This document shows positions 27,173 through 34,957 of a stretch of DNA of 46,365 bases, piece after piece. The notes below the pieces were generated by a model, which was not told where the DNA came from, did no database searches, and worked only from the letters and a program-made list of their open reading frames with translations. This DNA comes from Bacteroidaceae bacterium (lineage in GTDB: Bacteria > Bacteroidota > Bacteroidia > Bacteroidales > Bacteroidaceae), in contig JAFYPU010000025.1 of assembly GCA_017547385.1 (NCBI GenBank), forward strand, positions 1-46,365, given 5' to 3'. Position 1 is the first letter of the stretch. The number at the start of each line of letters is the position of its first letter. The position numbers were made by a program, and so were the translations under genes.

Positions 27173-27180
27173 TACCTTTG
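27173..27180 (+). promoter_or_regulatory. Possible dapA -7 box
   Basis: TACCTTTG lies 27 bp upstream of the dapA ATG. No TTTG is found at 19-21 nt upstream, so only half the promoter is supported. Confidence 0.45.
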
Positions 27181-27206
27181 CGCGTTGAAAAATAGTAGCA
27201 GACATT

Positions 27207-28112
27207 ATGCAACGTACCAACATCTTTCGAGGAATGGGCATTGCCCTCGTAACTCCTTTCAAATCGAACGGCTCCATCGACTGGGAAGCCCTTGAAACTC
27301 TGGCTGCCGCACAAATCAATAGCGGTGCCGACTTCCTCTGCGTGTTAGGCACCACAGCTGAAACCCCTTGCCTTTCGAGCGAAGAAAAAGCCGAAGTGAT
27401 GCAACGCGTCAAGCGAGTGGCAGCCGGACGTGTACCCTTGCTGTTGGGTTGCGGCGGCAACAACACACGTGCCGTTTGCGACTATCTGCGCACTGCCGAC
27501 CTTACCGGTTTTTCCGGTGTGCTCATCGTATGCCCCTACTACAACAAGCCCTCACAAGAAGGCCTTTACCGCCACTTCCGCGCAGTGGCCGATGCTTCTC
27601 CCCTACCCATTGTGCTATACAACGTGCCGGGGCGCACCGGTGTCAACTTGGAAGCCGATACCACATTGCGCATAGCTGCCGCCAGCAAAAAGGTGGTAGC
27701 CATCAAGGAAGCCTCCGGACGTGTGGAACAAATCAGCCACATCATTCGCCAAGCACCGGACGGTTTCGAAGTGCTCAGCGGTGATGACGGACTGACCCTT
27801 GACCTCATGCAGAGAGGCGGTGTGGGAGTAATCTCAGTGATTGGAAATGCATATCCCAGAGGATATAGCGACATGGTGCATGCGGCAGCCGAAGGCGATT
27901 ACGCCACCGCCAAACAAATAAACACAGCACTGCAAGACATGTATAAACTGATGATGGTGGACGGAAACCCTGCCGGCATCAAAGCCCTGCTTTCCGCACA
28001 ACATCGCATCAACGACGAACTTCGCCTCCCCCTTGTGCCGGCAAGAGTGGAAACCCACGACGAAATCAACGAAGCACGCCGCAAACTCGTGGGAGTTGTG
28101 ACAGATTTCTGA
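27207..28112 (+). CDS. dapA: 4-hydroxy-tetrahydrodipicolinate synthase
   Basis: A 301-aa (beta/alpha)8 lyase condensing pyruvate with aspartate semialdehyde, the first committed step to diaminopimelate and lysine. Visible are the N-terminal GMGIALVTPF, the GTTAETPCLS phosphate/triad loop (Thr-Thr pair), the YNVPGRTGVNL segment with the catalytic Tyr and the substrate Arg, and the Schiff-base Lys in VAIKEASG (near 165). It stands alone, with a -7-like box at 27173 and a strong terminator at 28176-28209. Confidence 0.97.
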   Translation: MQRTNIFRGMGIALVTPFKSNGSIDWEALETLAAAQINSGADFLCVLGTTAETPCLSSEEKAEVMQRVKRVAAGRVPLLLGCGGNNTRAVCDYLRTADLTGFSGVLIVCPYYNKPSQEGLYRHFRAVADASPLPIVLYNVPGRTGVNLEADTTLRIAAASKKVVAIKEASGRVEQISHIIRQAPDGFEVLSGDDGLTLDLMQRGGVGVISVIGNAYPRGYSDMVHAAAEGDYATAKQINTALQDMYKLMMVDGNPAGIKALLSAQHRINDELRLPLVPARVETHDEINEARRKLVGVVTDF

Positions 28113-28175
28113 GGTTTCATCTCGTAAACTTCACATCAATACTGATTAAAGGAAGATACATCAAAACATATAATA

Positions 28176-28209
28176 GACCCCAAAAGCATTTTTCCAAGCT
28201 TTTGGGGTC
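28176..28209 (+). terminator. dapA terminator
   Basis: GACCCCAAAAGC (28176-28187) pairs perfectly with GCTTTTGGGGTC (28198-28209), followed by AAATTATTTA. A strong stem, though its T-tract is poor. Confidence 0.75.
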
Positions 28210-28266
28210 AAATTATTTATATATGGACTATCCTCTTCTATACTTCAATCATTAATTAAGGTATAC

Positions 28267-28356
28267 CTATAAATTATCAACAAATGCCTCTAAAGTAATA
28301 TCTACTACTTCATCATGTTCATAGACAAATGCTCCGCCAGCCCAAGAACTGACCAT
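28267..28356 (-). pseudogene. Possible C-terminal remnant of a lost gene
   Basis: A 29-codon frame (MVSSWAGGAFVYEHDEVVDI at its start, ending VDNL) has protein-like composition. It is preceded in frame by a stop two codons before the Met. It looks like the tail of a larger acidic protein, but it is too short to assign and may be chance. Confidence 0.25.
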
Positions 28357-28379
28357 TTAATCAAAAAAGAGCATTTTCT

Positions 28380-28607
28380 ATGATTCAAAGAGTTTTTACG
28401 CTCACTTTTAACACTTCTAAGAATGACTGTGTCGCAGTTTGTCACAATGCGGCCGCACTTTTGCAACATGAAAAGTGCTTGTTGATGATTTCATCGGGTG
28501 TTGGATGCATTTCCGAGGTAATGGAAGACGTTATGCTTCTATACGGAGATTTCACACTTTGCCGCTGGGAAGATGGGCACACGAAACAGAACATTATTCA
28601 TCATTAA
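28380..28607 (+). CDS. Small hypothetical protein, doubtful
   Basis: A 75-aa frame with a plausible composition (central LLMISSGVGCISEVMEDVML, tail WEDGHTKQNIIHH). I recognise no family. No promoter or terminator is clearly tied to it. It sits in a gene-poor stretch next to another protein-like fragment at 28267-28356, so it may be a remnant too. Confidence 0.25.
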   Translation: MIQRVFTLTFNTSKNDCVAVCHNAAALLQHEKCLLMISSGVGCISEVMEDVMLLYGDFTLCRWEDGHTKQNIIHH

Positions 28608-28640
28608 AGAACGGAAAGGAGAACTGTATGTTTGGATTTT

Positions 28641-28921
28641 TCGTCGCTATTTGGATTGTGGCATCCTGTTTTAAGGAATTGACCAACGGTAACGGATTTG
28701 ACGACCTTTATTAACCAAGTTCTTATCTCCGTTACGTGAGATAACGGAAGGCGGTTGCCGAAACCGACCGTGATTTACCACTTTTTCATGTGAAAGGATG
28801 CTCAGAGCAGACGCCTTTCACTTTTCTCCGCAGGGGTGCTGCACTTCTTGGCTTTTGACACACAGAACTTATTACCCAATAAGACAAAAGCAGGAATGCA
28901 CCGCACCCCTGCTTTTTTGTT
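28641..28921 (+). ncRNA. Candidate structured RNA region
   Basis: Successive stems on the plus strand: TTATCTC/GAGATAA (28723-28744) competing with CCGTTA/TAACGG (28729-28747); CGGTT/AACCG near 28752-28767; GTGAAAGG/CCTTTCAC (28790-28821) followed by TTTTC; and GCAGGGGTGC/GCACCCCTGC (28830-28912) followed by T6. A -7-like TATGTTTG is at 28627-28634, without a good -33. No convincing ORF is present. It may be a small RNA, or only a cluster of terminators between dapA and the convergent acyltransferase gene. Confidence 0.35.
28830..28918 (+). terminator. Terminator-like hairpin with T6
   Basis: The 10-bp arms 28830-28839 and 28903-28912 are perfect complements; a shorter stem GCAGG/CCTGC (28890-28894 and 28908-28912) is an alternative. 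TTTTTT follows at 28913-28918. Confidence 0.5.
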
Positions 28922-28967
28922 TTCTGAAAGATTTGCTTCTTGATTTTTCTTTGCGAAAAGGCTTGTT

Positions 28968-30128
28968 CTATTTCCAACTCCGGGCAAGCCAACGGCGAAC
29001 CGGCTCATCATAAAATTTCAGACAAACGTACGCCAACAGAACATTGAGGGCACAAACTCCAATGACCACCGGCCAGGTTTCGGACAAGGTGTAGAGTTTA
29101 TTGTCGATGAGCCAGGCATAAAACAGATACATCACAGGATAGTGAACAATGTAGAGCGGATATGAGAGATTGCCCAACCAACGACACAGACCGGTTGAAA
29201 CTTTATCTGTCGTTGCTCCTGAAGCTGCCAACCACACAATGCAGGGAAAGACAAGCACTATGCACACCATTTCATATACACCATTGAGATGCACGCCTCC
29301 CACTACCGGAAGATAAGGTACGGAGAAGAGCAGAAAGAGCAAGCCGGTTGCTATCCAAAAGATGCCGCACACTTTTGTCGGTCTGAAATGGCGTGCCATA
29401 AACATGCCCAACGTAAACGGGAAGAACATGCGCAAAAGTCCGCCACCGAAATTCGCCGCATTGAGTGTCCAGCCCACACCCACCATGCCATAACCCGAGA
29501 CATCGGTCACGGCATAATAAATCCATGCCAAGCCCGTAACAGACACCACGACTCCAAGTGCACGAGAAGAAAGCCGCCGCAAGAAAATTGCATACAGTAT
29601 ATTTCCTATATATTCAAAGAAGAGCGACCATGCCGGACCATTGAGCGGAAACATCTCGCCATTGCCACGCACTTCGCAAGTGGCTCCCGGCCACATCGGG
29701 ACGAAGCATATTGCCATAATCCATGCTGCAAGCACTTGCCATAAAGGCACTTCACTCCCATCCCAACGCTCACAGCCTTGCAGGCAATAGGTTATCACAC
29801 CGATGGTGGCTCCCATTATCAACATGGGGTGCAAACGAATGAGACGGCGACGGAAGAAGGATTTCAAATCAAGCCTTGCAGAACTAGCGGAATGCCAACG
29901 GCTATCGTAAGCATAACTGATCACAAATCCGGAAAGCATGAAAAAGAAATCCACTGCCAAATAGCCATGATTAAATACTTCAATGGAGCCTCCGCCGGCA
30001 AAGGCAAACCCCTCGAACACGTGATACCACACCACCATCAGGGCTGCCATGCCACGCAATCCATCCAACAAGACATAATGAGGCTTGGAGTCAGAGAAAA
30101 TTGTTGAGCCGATTGTTTTTTGAGGCAT
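28968..30128 (-). CDS. Acyltransferase family 3 membrane protein
   Basis: A 386-aa protein with about 10 transmembrane segments. The start of the family domain, VLLDGLRGMAALMVVWYHVFEGF, carries the conserved Arg and catalytic-type His, and RRLIRLHPMLIMG has the second conserved Arg. These enzymes O-acylate sugars of envelope polysaccharides, lipopolysaccharide or peptidoglycan from cytoplasmic acyl-CoA. The substrate cannot be inferred: no polysaccharide cluster is adjacent. No clear promoter was seen upstream. Confidence 0.9.
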   Translation of the reverse strand: MPQKTIGSTIFSDSKPHYVLLDGLRGMAALMVVWYHVFEGFAFAGGGSIEVFNHGYLAVDFFFMLSGFVISYAYDSRWHSASSARLDLKSFFRRRLIRLHPMLIMGATIGVITYCLQGCERWDGSEVPLWQVLAAWIMAICFVPMWPGATCEVRGNGEMFPLNGPAWSLFFEYIGNILYAIFLRRLSSRALGVVVSVTGLAWIYYAVTDVSGYGMVGVGWTLNAANFGGGLLRMFFPFTLGMFMARHFRPTKVCGIFWIATGLLFLLFSVPYLPVVGGVHLNGVYEMVCIVLVFPCIVWLAASGATTDKVSTGLCRWLGNLSYPLYIVHYPVMYLFYAWLIDNKLYTLSETWPVVIGVCALNVLLAYVCLKFYDEPVRRWLARSWK

Positions 30129-30215
30129 TTGTATTTTTTATTTTCGAGGATTGTATTGCTAACTTAGGATTTTCATTCCGATACGCTTTTTGAAGATTAC
30201 TTATCTCCCAACGAA

Positions 30216-30249
30216 AACATCGCCCCTTCAATTTCAAAGAGGCGATGTT
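30216..30249 (-). terminator. Terminator of the secreted esterase gene
   Basis: AACATCGCC (30216-30224) pairs with GGCGATGTT (30241-30249), extended inward by CCTT/AAGA-type pairs. On the minus strand it is followed by TTCGTTGGG. It lies 15 bp past the stop. Confidence 0.65.
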
Positions 30250-30263
30250 CGCGTGTAGAGTTA

Positions 30264-31772
30264 TCAGAACAGCACTTTCTTACCGGTGGAACTGATGTGT
30301 ACCCCTTTTTGAGGAGCGACCACCGGTTTCCCCGAAAGGTCATAGAATTGCTCATCTCCGGTTTCAACAACGGTTGTTTCGATGCCTGTGATTTCCGGGG
30401 CTGTCATATCAATCAGCACTGACGCCGGGAAAATACGCTCGGGGTCATAGAAAGTTGCCAAACTGTTGGCCATATCCTGCAAGGTGGGTTGCACCATTCC
30501 CTGAAAAAGGAGTTTTCCATTAGCCTTTACTGTAACAGGCTTAGTGAGATCCACCAATTCGCTGTTCAAATAAATACGCACCTTTCCCTTATTCAATTCT
30601 GTGTAAGACTTCTTGAAAGCCATTTCAATGCCATCTTGCGATTCTGTGCATCGATAGCTGGTTCTTTTCACACTTAAATCTATATTATTTCCCTCAATGT
30701 CCATCACATAGTAAACGCGATAAGAAACAAGGCCGCGTGGGTCTTCCTCAACATAAAGATTATAGAAACCTTTTCTGCGTATACCATCCATGTCATAACA
30801 TTCCCACATCACATGCTTGGGGTGCGGATTGCGAGTATACTCAGCCAACCAAGGTGTGGTTTGTGTGTAATCAATGCTATGTCCATAGCCAGGAATCAAT
30901 TCGATGTGATGCACAAAACCATCGGGATGCTGACTCTGCAAAGATGCAAAAGCATCAGCTGTATATTGTGTCAGGGTGTTGCGAAAGAAGCCTGTATCAT
31001 TAGCACCGGTTCGGAAGTTAAAAGCAATGTTGCGACAGTTTTCAACCGGTGCATTCTTCAGAGGTTCGCCTCCTGCCATCGGACCGGCACCGGCCAAATA
31101 GTCGGCATAGAAAGAAGCCAAACGCTGACTGCCATATCCACCTTCGGAAATACCAAAGAAATACACTCTGTTGGGATCGACATCTTCGTTCAAATAAGCC
31201 TGACGCAGGAGTTTCTCCCATGCCCATTGCTTTGACTTCTGCCACCAACGATAGTAGTCACCGGTGTTTGGTATTTGGGGAACGAAATATACCGACGGTC
31301 CGTCTTCGAAAGTGGTGGCAAATCTATACCCATTGGACCATTCGTTATCCCTACTGCCGGAACCATGCAGATAAACAAACAAGGGATAACCATTGTCGGG
31401 ACGATCGCCTTTCTTTCCATAGTAATAATTCATCACAGCATCAGGCTCAAGTTCGGAAGGCAAGGTCCAGCTGCCGCTTTTCTTTTTGGAAAGATTTTCC
31501 AACGGAATCAACACTTCTTCTTCCAAACCCTCATTGGCTTTCACCCATGCTTGCCACACGTTGGCCTGCTGTGCTTCTATTTCATCCAGTTCCAAAGGTA
31601 CATTCTCAGCAAAGGTTTCTTCGTCTCCGGCCAAACGCGTCGAGAAGAAATTTCTCAAGGTTTCATTCATATCTTGCGCCAACACATTCGTTGTGGCAGC
31701 ACAAAAAAGACAGGCTACAATGGCATATCGCCCGGCCAATCTCAGTTTCAGACTTTGAACAGATTGTTTCAT
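30264..31772 (-). CDS. Secreted alpha/beta-hydrolase (PHB-depolymerase/esterase-like) with T9SS-like tail
   Basis: A 502-aa protein. An N-terminal signal peptide ends near NVLAQ (residue ~33). The hydrolase core has the oxyanion segment PLFVYLHGSGSRD (~145), the nucleophile elbow FFGISEGGYGS (Ser ~214) and the His-containing ELIPGYGHSID (~300). The last 27 residues (FYDLSGKPVVAPQKGVHISS, then TGKKVLF) have the shape of a short type IX secretion or sorting tail. Such hydrolases act on ester-linked groups of polysaccharides or on peptides; the substrate is unknown. A -7-like TATATTTG lies at 31888-31881 on the minus strand. Confidence 0.85.
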   Translation of the reverse strand: MKQSVQSLKLRLAGRYAIVACLFCAATTNVLAQDMNETLRNFFSTRLAGDEETFAENVPLELDEIEAQQANVWQAWVKANEGLEEEVLIPLENLSKKKSGSWTLPSELEPDAVMNYYYGKKGDRPDNGYPLFVYLHGSGSRDNEWSNGYRFATTFEDGPSVYFVPQIPNTGDYYRWWQKSKQWAWEKLLRQAYLNEDVDPNRVYFFGISEGGYGSQRLASFYADYLAGAGPMAGGEPLKNAPVENCRNIAFNFRTGANDTGFFRNTLTQYTADAFASLQSQHPDGFVHHIELIPGYGHSIDYTQTTPWLAEYTRNPHPKHVMWECYDMDGIRRKGFYNLYVEEDPRGLVSYRVYYVMDIEGNNIDLSVKRTSYRCTESQDGIEMAFKKSYTELNKGKVRIYLNSELVDLTKPVTVKANGKLLFQGMVQPTLQDMANSLATFYDPERIFPASVLIDMTAPEITGIETTVVETGDEQFYDLSGKPVVAPQKGVHISSTGKKVLF

Positions 31773-32063
31773 AAACTTTGGTATCTTATTTATTTTTTGT
31801 TTTCAATTATTAGGAAAGGACAGGGCGTATCAATATGCTCATTCCCGACCCATCCATCGGCTGTCTTTTGTGTTTCGCGGCAAATATATAATGATATTTT
31901 CTAATGATTATCATCCGTACAAAGATTTCACACTTTCGTTCCACCACAATTAGGATTTCCGGCTAATATTCTGCGAGTTCCGGCTGCGGTTTCCGCAAAA
32001 GATGAAAGAATCTTTCGGAATTAGGAATTTGAAACAGAAAGCGGGAAAGGGTTAAAAGAAATT
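31773..32063. other. Gap upstream of the esterase gene
   Basis: AT-rich upstream region with a possible minus-strand -7 box (TATATTTG, 31888-31881) but no matching -33. No gene recognised. Confidence 0.5.
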
Positions 32064-32143
32064 TCTCAAGGCTCAAAAGAGCCAACATCAAGGCCCAAGA
32101 AAAAAATATCAAGCCTTGAAAATGTATAAATGAAGCCTCGAAA
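32064..32143. repeat. Phased repeat, family C (four words at 21-22 bp)
   Basis: Related words TCAAGGCTC, TCAAGGCCC, TCAAGCCTTGA and TGAAGCCTCGA start at 32066, 32088, 32109 and 32131, spacing 22, 21 and 22 bp. The first and third are inverted relative to each other (TCTCAAGGCT and AGCCTTGAAA). Looser than families A and B. Confidence 0.55.
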
Positions 32144-32233
32144 AAACGTAAAAAACACGCTTTTTTAGAAAAACTCCACCTTTGTTTCCACCCCGACATT
32201 AGCACTATGTTATGAGTTATGGCTTGTACGAAA

Positions 32234-32294
32234 TTCTACACGGCGTTTAGAATTTCACGAAAGGCGTGCAGAAAATTCTAAACGCCTTGCAGAA
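32234..32294. repeat. 21-bp-phased palindromic element, family B (copy B3)
   Basis: Outer arms 32234-32255 and 32273-32294 are inverted repeats with two mismatches in 22. Words start at 32236, 32257 and 32278, exactly 21 bp apart. It lies 100 bp past the EEP-family gene. Confidence 0.8.
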
Positions 32295-32395
32295 AAAGTC
32301 CCCATCGAAGCAGAAAAGAACAGAGCGTTTCCCAAAGATTTCGCTTCGTGTTTATTGAGGCATCCGAAACGAGTTGCGAAAAGGGAAATGGTTTT

Positions 32396-33481
32396 TTAAT
32401 AAAAGAAATCAAGCACCAGCGGAAGATGGTCGCTCACACCGCCTCGGTAAACCGGCCCTTGAAAAGTGCGCCTCGGCTTTACAGCCTCTCCCACTCCGCT
32501 CTGCTCGACCAACATCGGGAGTGCCAAAACACGTGCTGAGGAAGGAATGGCACGCAGTGGCGACACTGCATTCAGCAGTGTGCCCGAGACGATGATATGG
32601 TCCAACCTGTTCCATTTGCCACGAAACATGTATGTGCCTTCCACCCCACCCGTTTCTTTCACATCGGCCGTAAGATTGAAGAGTTGCAAGGAAGATGGTG
32701 TACGGGCTATATCGGACGCATTCCGGTTTCTTTCCCCTTTTTTATCATTTGCATGCTGAAAATTCTTTGCCCGAAGATCGTTCTTCAGCGAAACATCATC
32801 GGGTTCGTCATTCATATCGCCCATCACCAACACCAGGGGTAGTTTTCGCACAGTCGCCAGACTGTCCACCGAGGCCCTTATGAGACGGCAAGCCCTGCGG
32901 CGATAATCTTTCGTAAGCATGGCCCCACCGCGACGACTGGGAAGATGACAAACAAAAACATCCAACGTGTCTCCTGTCGGCAAAAGTCCGGACACATATA
33001 ATATATCGCGCGTAGGACGCTCCTCATCGGGGAAATATGGCACGCAAAGCGAATTAACCATCAAGGGCTTGAAACGCATAGGCTGATAGAGCAGAGCAAC
33101 ATCCAGACCACGCCTGTCTGCGCTACGGGTCATAACAAAATCATAACCCAAACGATGTAACAACGTGCGTCGCACGAGGTGATGCACCACCGTTTCGTTT
33201 TCGACCTCACACAAGCCCACCAAATCAGCCGGAGCCTCTCCACCGGCCGCCGTGATGACACGACACAACCGACCCAACTTCCCCCAATAACGGGCGGCAT
33301 TCCAAGCACGCTCGCCATCGGGCAGAAATTCGCCATCATCAAAACCCGCATCATGCAATGTGTCGAAAAGATTTTCCACGTTGTATTCCACCACGCGAAA
33401 ACGCCGCTGAGCGTCAGCGGACACACTTACAGCAATGAGCGAGATGATTATAAATAACTTACTGATGATGATACGGTTCAC
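32396..33481 (-). CDS. Secreted endonuclease/exonuclease/phosphatase family protein
   Basis: A 361-aa protein with an N-terminal signal peptide (LFIIISLIAVSVSADAQ). The EEP fold is shown by RVVEYNVENLFDT (Asn and Asp metal site), LCEVENE (metal Glu), VFVCHLPSRRGG, VMGDMNDEPDD and GVSDHLPLVLDF (catalytic His). These residues form a complete active site for phosphodiester or phosphomonoester cleavage. DNA, lipid or nucleotide substrates are all possible. Its start lies inside the 3' end of rlmH (23-bp overlap), so the two are probably co-transcribed. Confidence 0.9.
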   Translation of the reverse strand: MNRIIISKLFIIISLIAVSVSADAQRRFRVVEYNVENLFDTLHDAGFDDGEFLPDGERAWNAARYWGKLGRLCRVITAAGGEAPADLVGLCEVENETVVHHLVRRTLLHRLGYDFVMTRSADRRGLDVALLYQPMRFKPLMVNSLCVPYFPDEERPTRDILYVSGLLPTGDTLDVFVCHLPSRRGGAMLTKDYRRRACRLIRASVDSLATVRKLPLVLVMGDMNDEPDDVSLKNDLRAKNFQHANDKKGERNRNASDIARTPSSLQLFNLTADVKETGGVEGTYMFRGKWNRLDHIIVSGTLLNAVSPLRAIPSSARVLALPMLVEQSGVGEAVKPRRTFQGPVYRGGVSDHLPLVLDFFY

Positions 33482-33932
33482 CGCGAAGAATCGTCATTGC
33501 CCGATAGAGCTGTTCCACAAAAAACAGACGCACCATTTGATGCGAAAAAGTCATGCGAGAAAGTGAGACTTTCTCACGTGCCAAAGCGTAGACATCGGCC
33601 GAAAAACCGTATGGCCCACCCACCACAAACACCATGCGACGAGCCACCGTGTGCTGCCGTTGTTCGAGGTAAGCAGCAAAATCCACAGACGTAAACTCCC
33701 GCCCCCCTTCGTCGAGCAGCACCACATAATCATCGGGCTTCAGAGCTTTGAGTATCAACTCGCCTTCGCGTTCTTTCTGTTGCTCAAACGAGAGAGCTTT
33801 TGTGTTTTTTAAATCGGGAATGACCTCCATGGTGAAAGGCACATAATGCTTCACACGCTCGGCATACTCATCGACCAGCGACACAAGACGCTTGTCAACC
33901 GTTTTTCCTACTACCAAAAACATTACTTTCAT
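33459..33932 (-). CDS. rlmH: 23S rRNA (pseudouridine1915-N3)-methyltransferase
   Basis: A 157-aa SPOUT methyltransferase that modifies m3-psi1915 in helix 69 of 23S rRNA using SAM. The start MKVMFLVVGKT fits the family; the in-frame Met 10 codons earlier is not needed. The SAM-binding knot has FVVGGPYGFS, and the C-terminus ends RAMTILRGEPYHHQ, the conserved tail that contributes to binding. The full length matches E. coli RlmH. It overlaps the following EEP gene by 23 bp. Confidence 0.96.
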   Translation of the reverse strand: MKVMFLVVGKTVDKRLVSLVDEYAERVKHYVPFTMEVIPDLKNTKALSFEQQKEREGELILKALKPDDYVVLLDEGGREFTSVDFAAYLEQRQHTVARRMVFVVGGPYGFSADVYALAREKVSLSRMTFSHQMVRLFFVEQLYRAMTILRGEPYHHQ

Positions 33933-33986
33933 GCGGCGAAGATAGCAAATTCGCACCAACAAGCGTCATATATGCACAAAAAGCAT

Positions 33987-33994
33987 TATATTTG
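33987..33994 (+). promoter_or_regulatory. Possible nadC -7 box
   Basis: TATATTTG, 77 bp upstream of the nadC ATG. No TTTG at the expected -33 position, so support is partial. Confidence 0.4.
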
Positions 33995-34071
33995 CTTCGC
34001 AAAGCATGTGCGCAAGGAGCGATAAACTCATGAGCACACTCCTCATTTTCGAAACTCTAAAATCTTGAATT

Positions 34072-34920
34072 ATGTATACAGTAGACGAACTCAACGAAAA
34101 ACTGATTGACCTTTCTTTCTCTGAAGATATCGGTGATGGCGACCACACCACACTTTGCTGCATACCTGAAGATGCCATGGGCAAATCAAAGTTGCTCATC
34201 AAAGAAGCCGGCATTCTGGCCGGCATCCGCATTGCCAAAGAAGTGTTCCACCGTTTCGACCCCGAAATGCAAGTGGAGGTATTCATCGAAGACGGAACAC
34301 ACGTGCAACCCGGCGATGTAGCCATGGTGGTAACAGGCCGTGTGCGCAGTTTGCTGCAAACCGAACGCCTGATGCTCAACATCATGCAACGCATGAGCGG
34401 TATCGCCACAATGACAGCTCGCTATGTGAAGCAACTTGAAGGCACCAACACTCGCGTGCTCGACACTCGCAAAACCACTCCCGGCATGCGTATGTTGGAA
34501 AAAGAAGCTGTGAAAATCGGTGGCGGTGTAAACCATCGCATCGGCTTGTTCGACATGATTTTGCTCAAAGACAACCACGTTGACTTTTGCGGTGGCATCC
34601 GTCAAGCCCTTGACCGTTGTGCTGCCTACCAAAAGGAAAAAGGTCTTTCCCTGAAGGTAGAAATCGAAGTACGCACTTTCGACGAAATTCTTCAAGTGAT
34701 GGAACATGGCGGAGCCGACCGCATCATGCTCGACAATTTCTCCGTGGCTGATACGCGCAAGGCTGTTGAGATGATTGGCGGAAAATTTGAAACGGAAAGT
34801 AGCGGCGGTATTACATTCGACACGCTCAGAAGCTATGCAGAATGTGGTGTTGACTACATCTCAGTGGGCGCACTCACTCACTCGGTGAAAGGTCTCGACA
34901 TGTCGTTTAAGGCATGCTGA
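34072..34920 (+). CDS. nadC: Nicotinate-nucleotide pyrophosphorylase (carboxylating)
   Basis: A 282-aa type II phosphoribosyltransferase converting quinolinate and PRPP to nicotinate mononucleotide in de novo NAD synthesis. Motifs are EDIGDGDHTT near the N-terminus, NIMQRMSGIAT, the substrate-binding LDTRKTTPGMRMLEK, GGGVNHRIGL, and IMLDNFS with ESSGGITFDTL near the end. It is complete and of usual length. nadA and nadB are not in the window. The C69 dipeptidase gene follows after 37 bp and may be co-transcribed. Confidence 0.97.
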   Translation: MYTVDELNEKLIDLSFSEDIGDGDHTTLCCIPEDAMGKSKLLIKEAGILAGIRIAKEVFHRFDPEMQVEVFIEDGTHVQPGDVAMVVTGRVRSLLQTERLMLNIMQRMSGIATMTARYVKQLEGTNTRVLDTRKTTPGMRMLEKEAVKIGGGVNHRIGLFDMILLKDNHVDFCGGIRQALDRCAAYQKEKGLSLKVEIEVRTFDEILQVMEHGGADRIMLDNFSVADTRKAVEMIGGKFETESSGGITFDTLRSYAECGVDYISVGALTHSVKGLDMSFKAC

Positions 34921-34957
34921 ACCACACTTCACAATTACTAAATTAAGACATAAGAAA

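Noticed and set aside
28968-31772. Polysaccharide biosynthesis cluster
   Set aside because: Only one acyltransferase and one esterase are present, without glycosyltransferases or flippases beside them.
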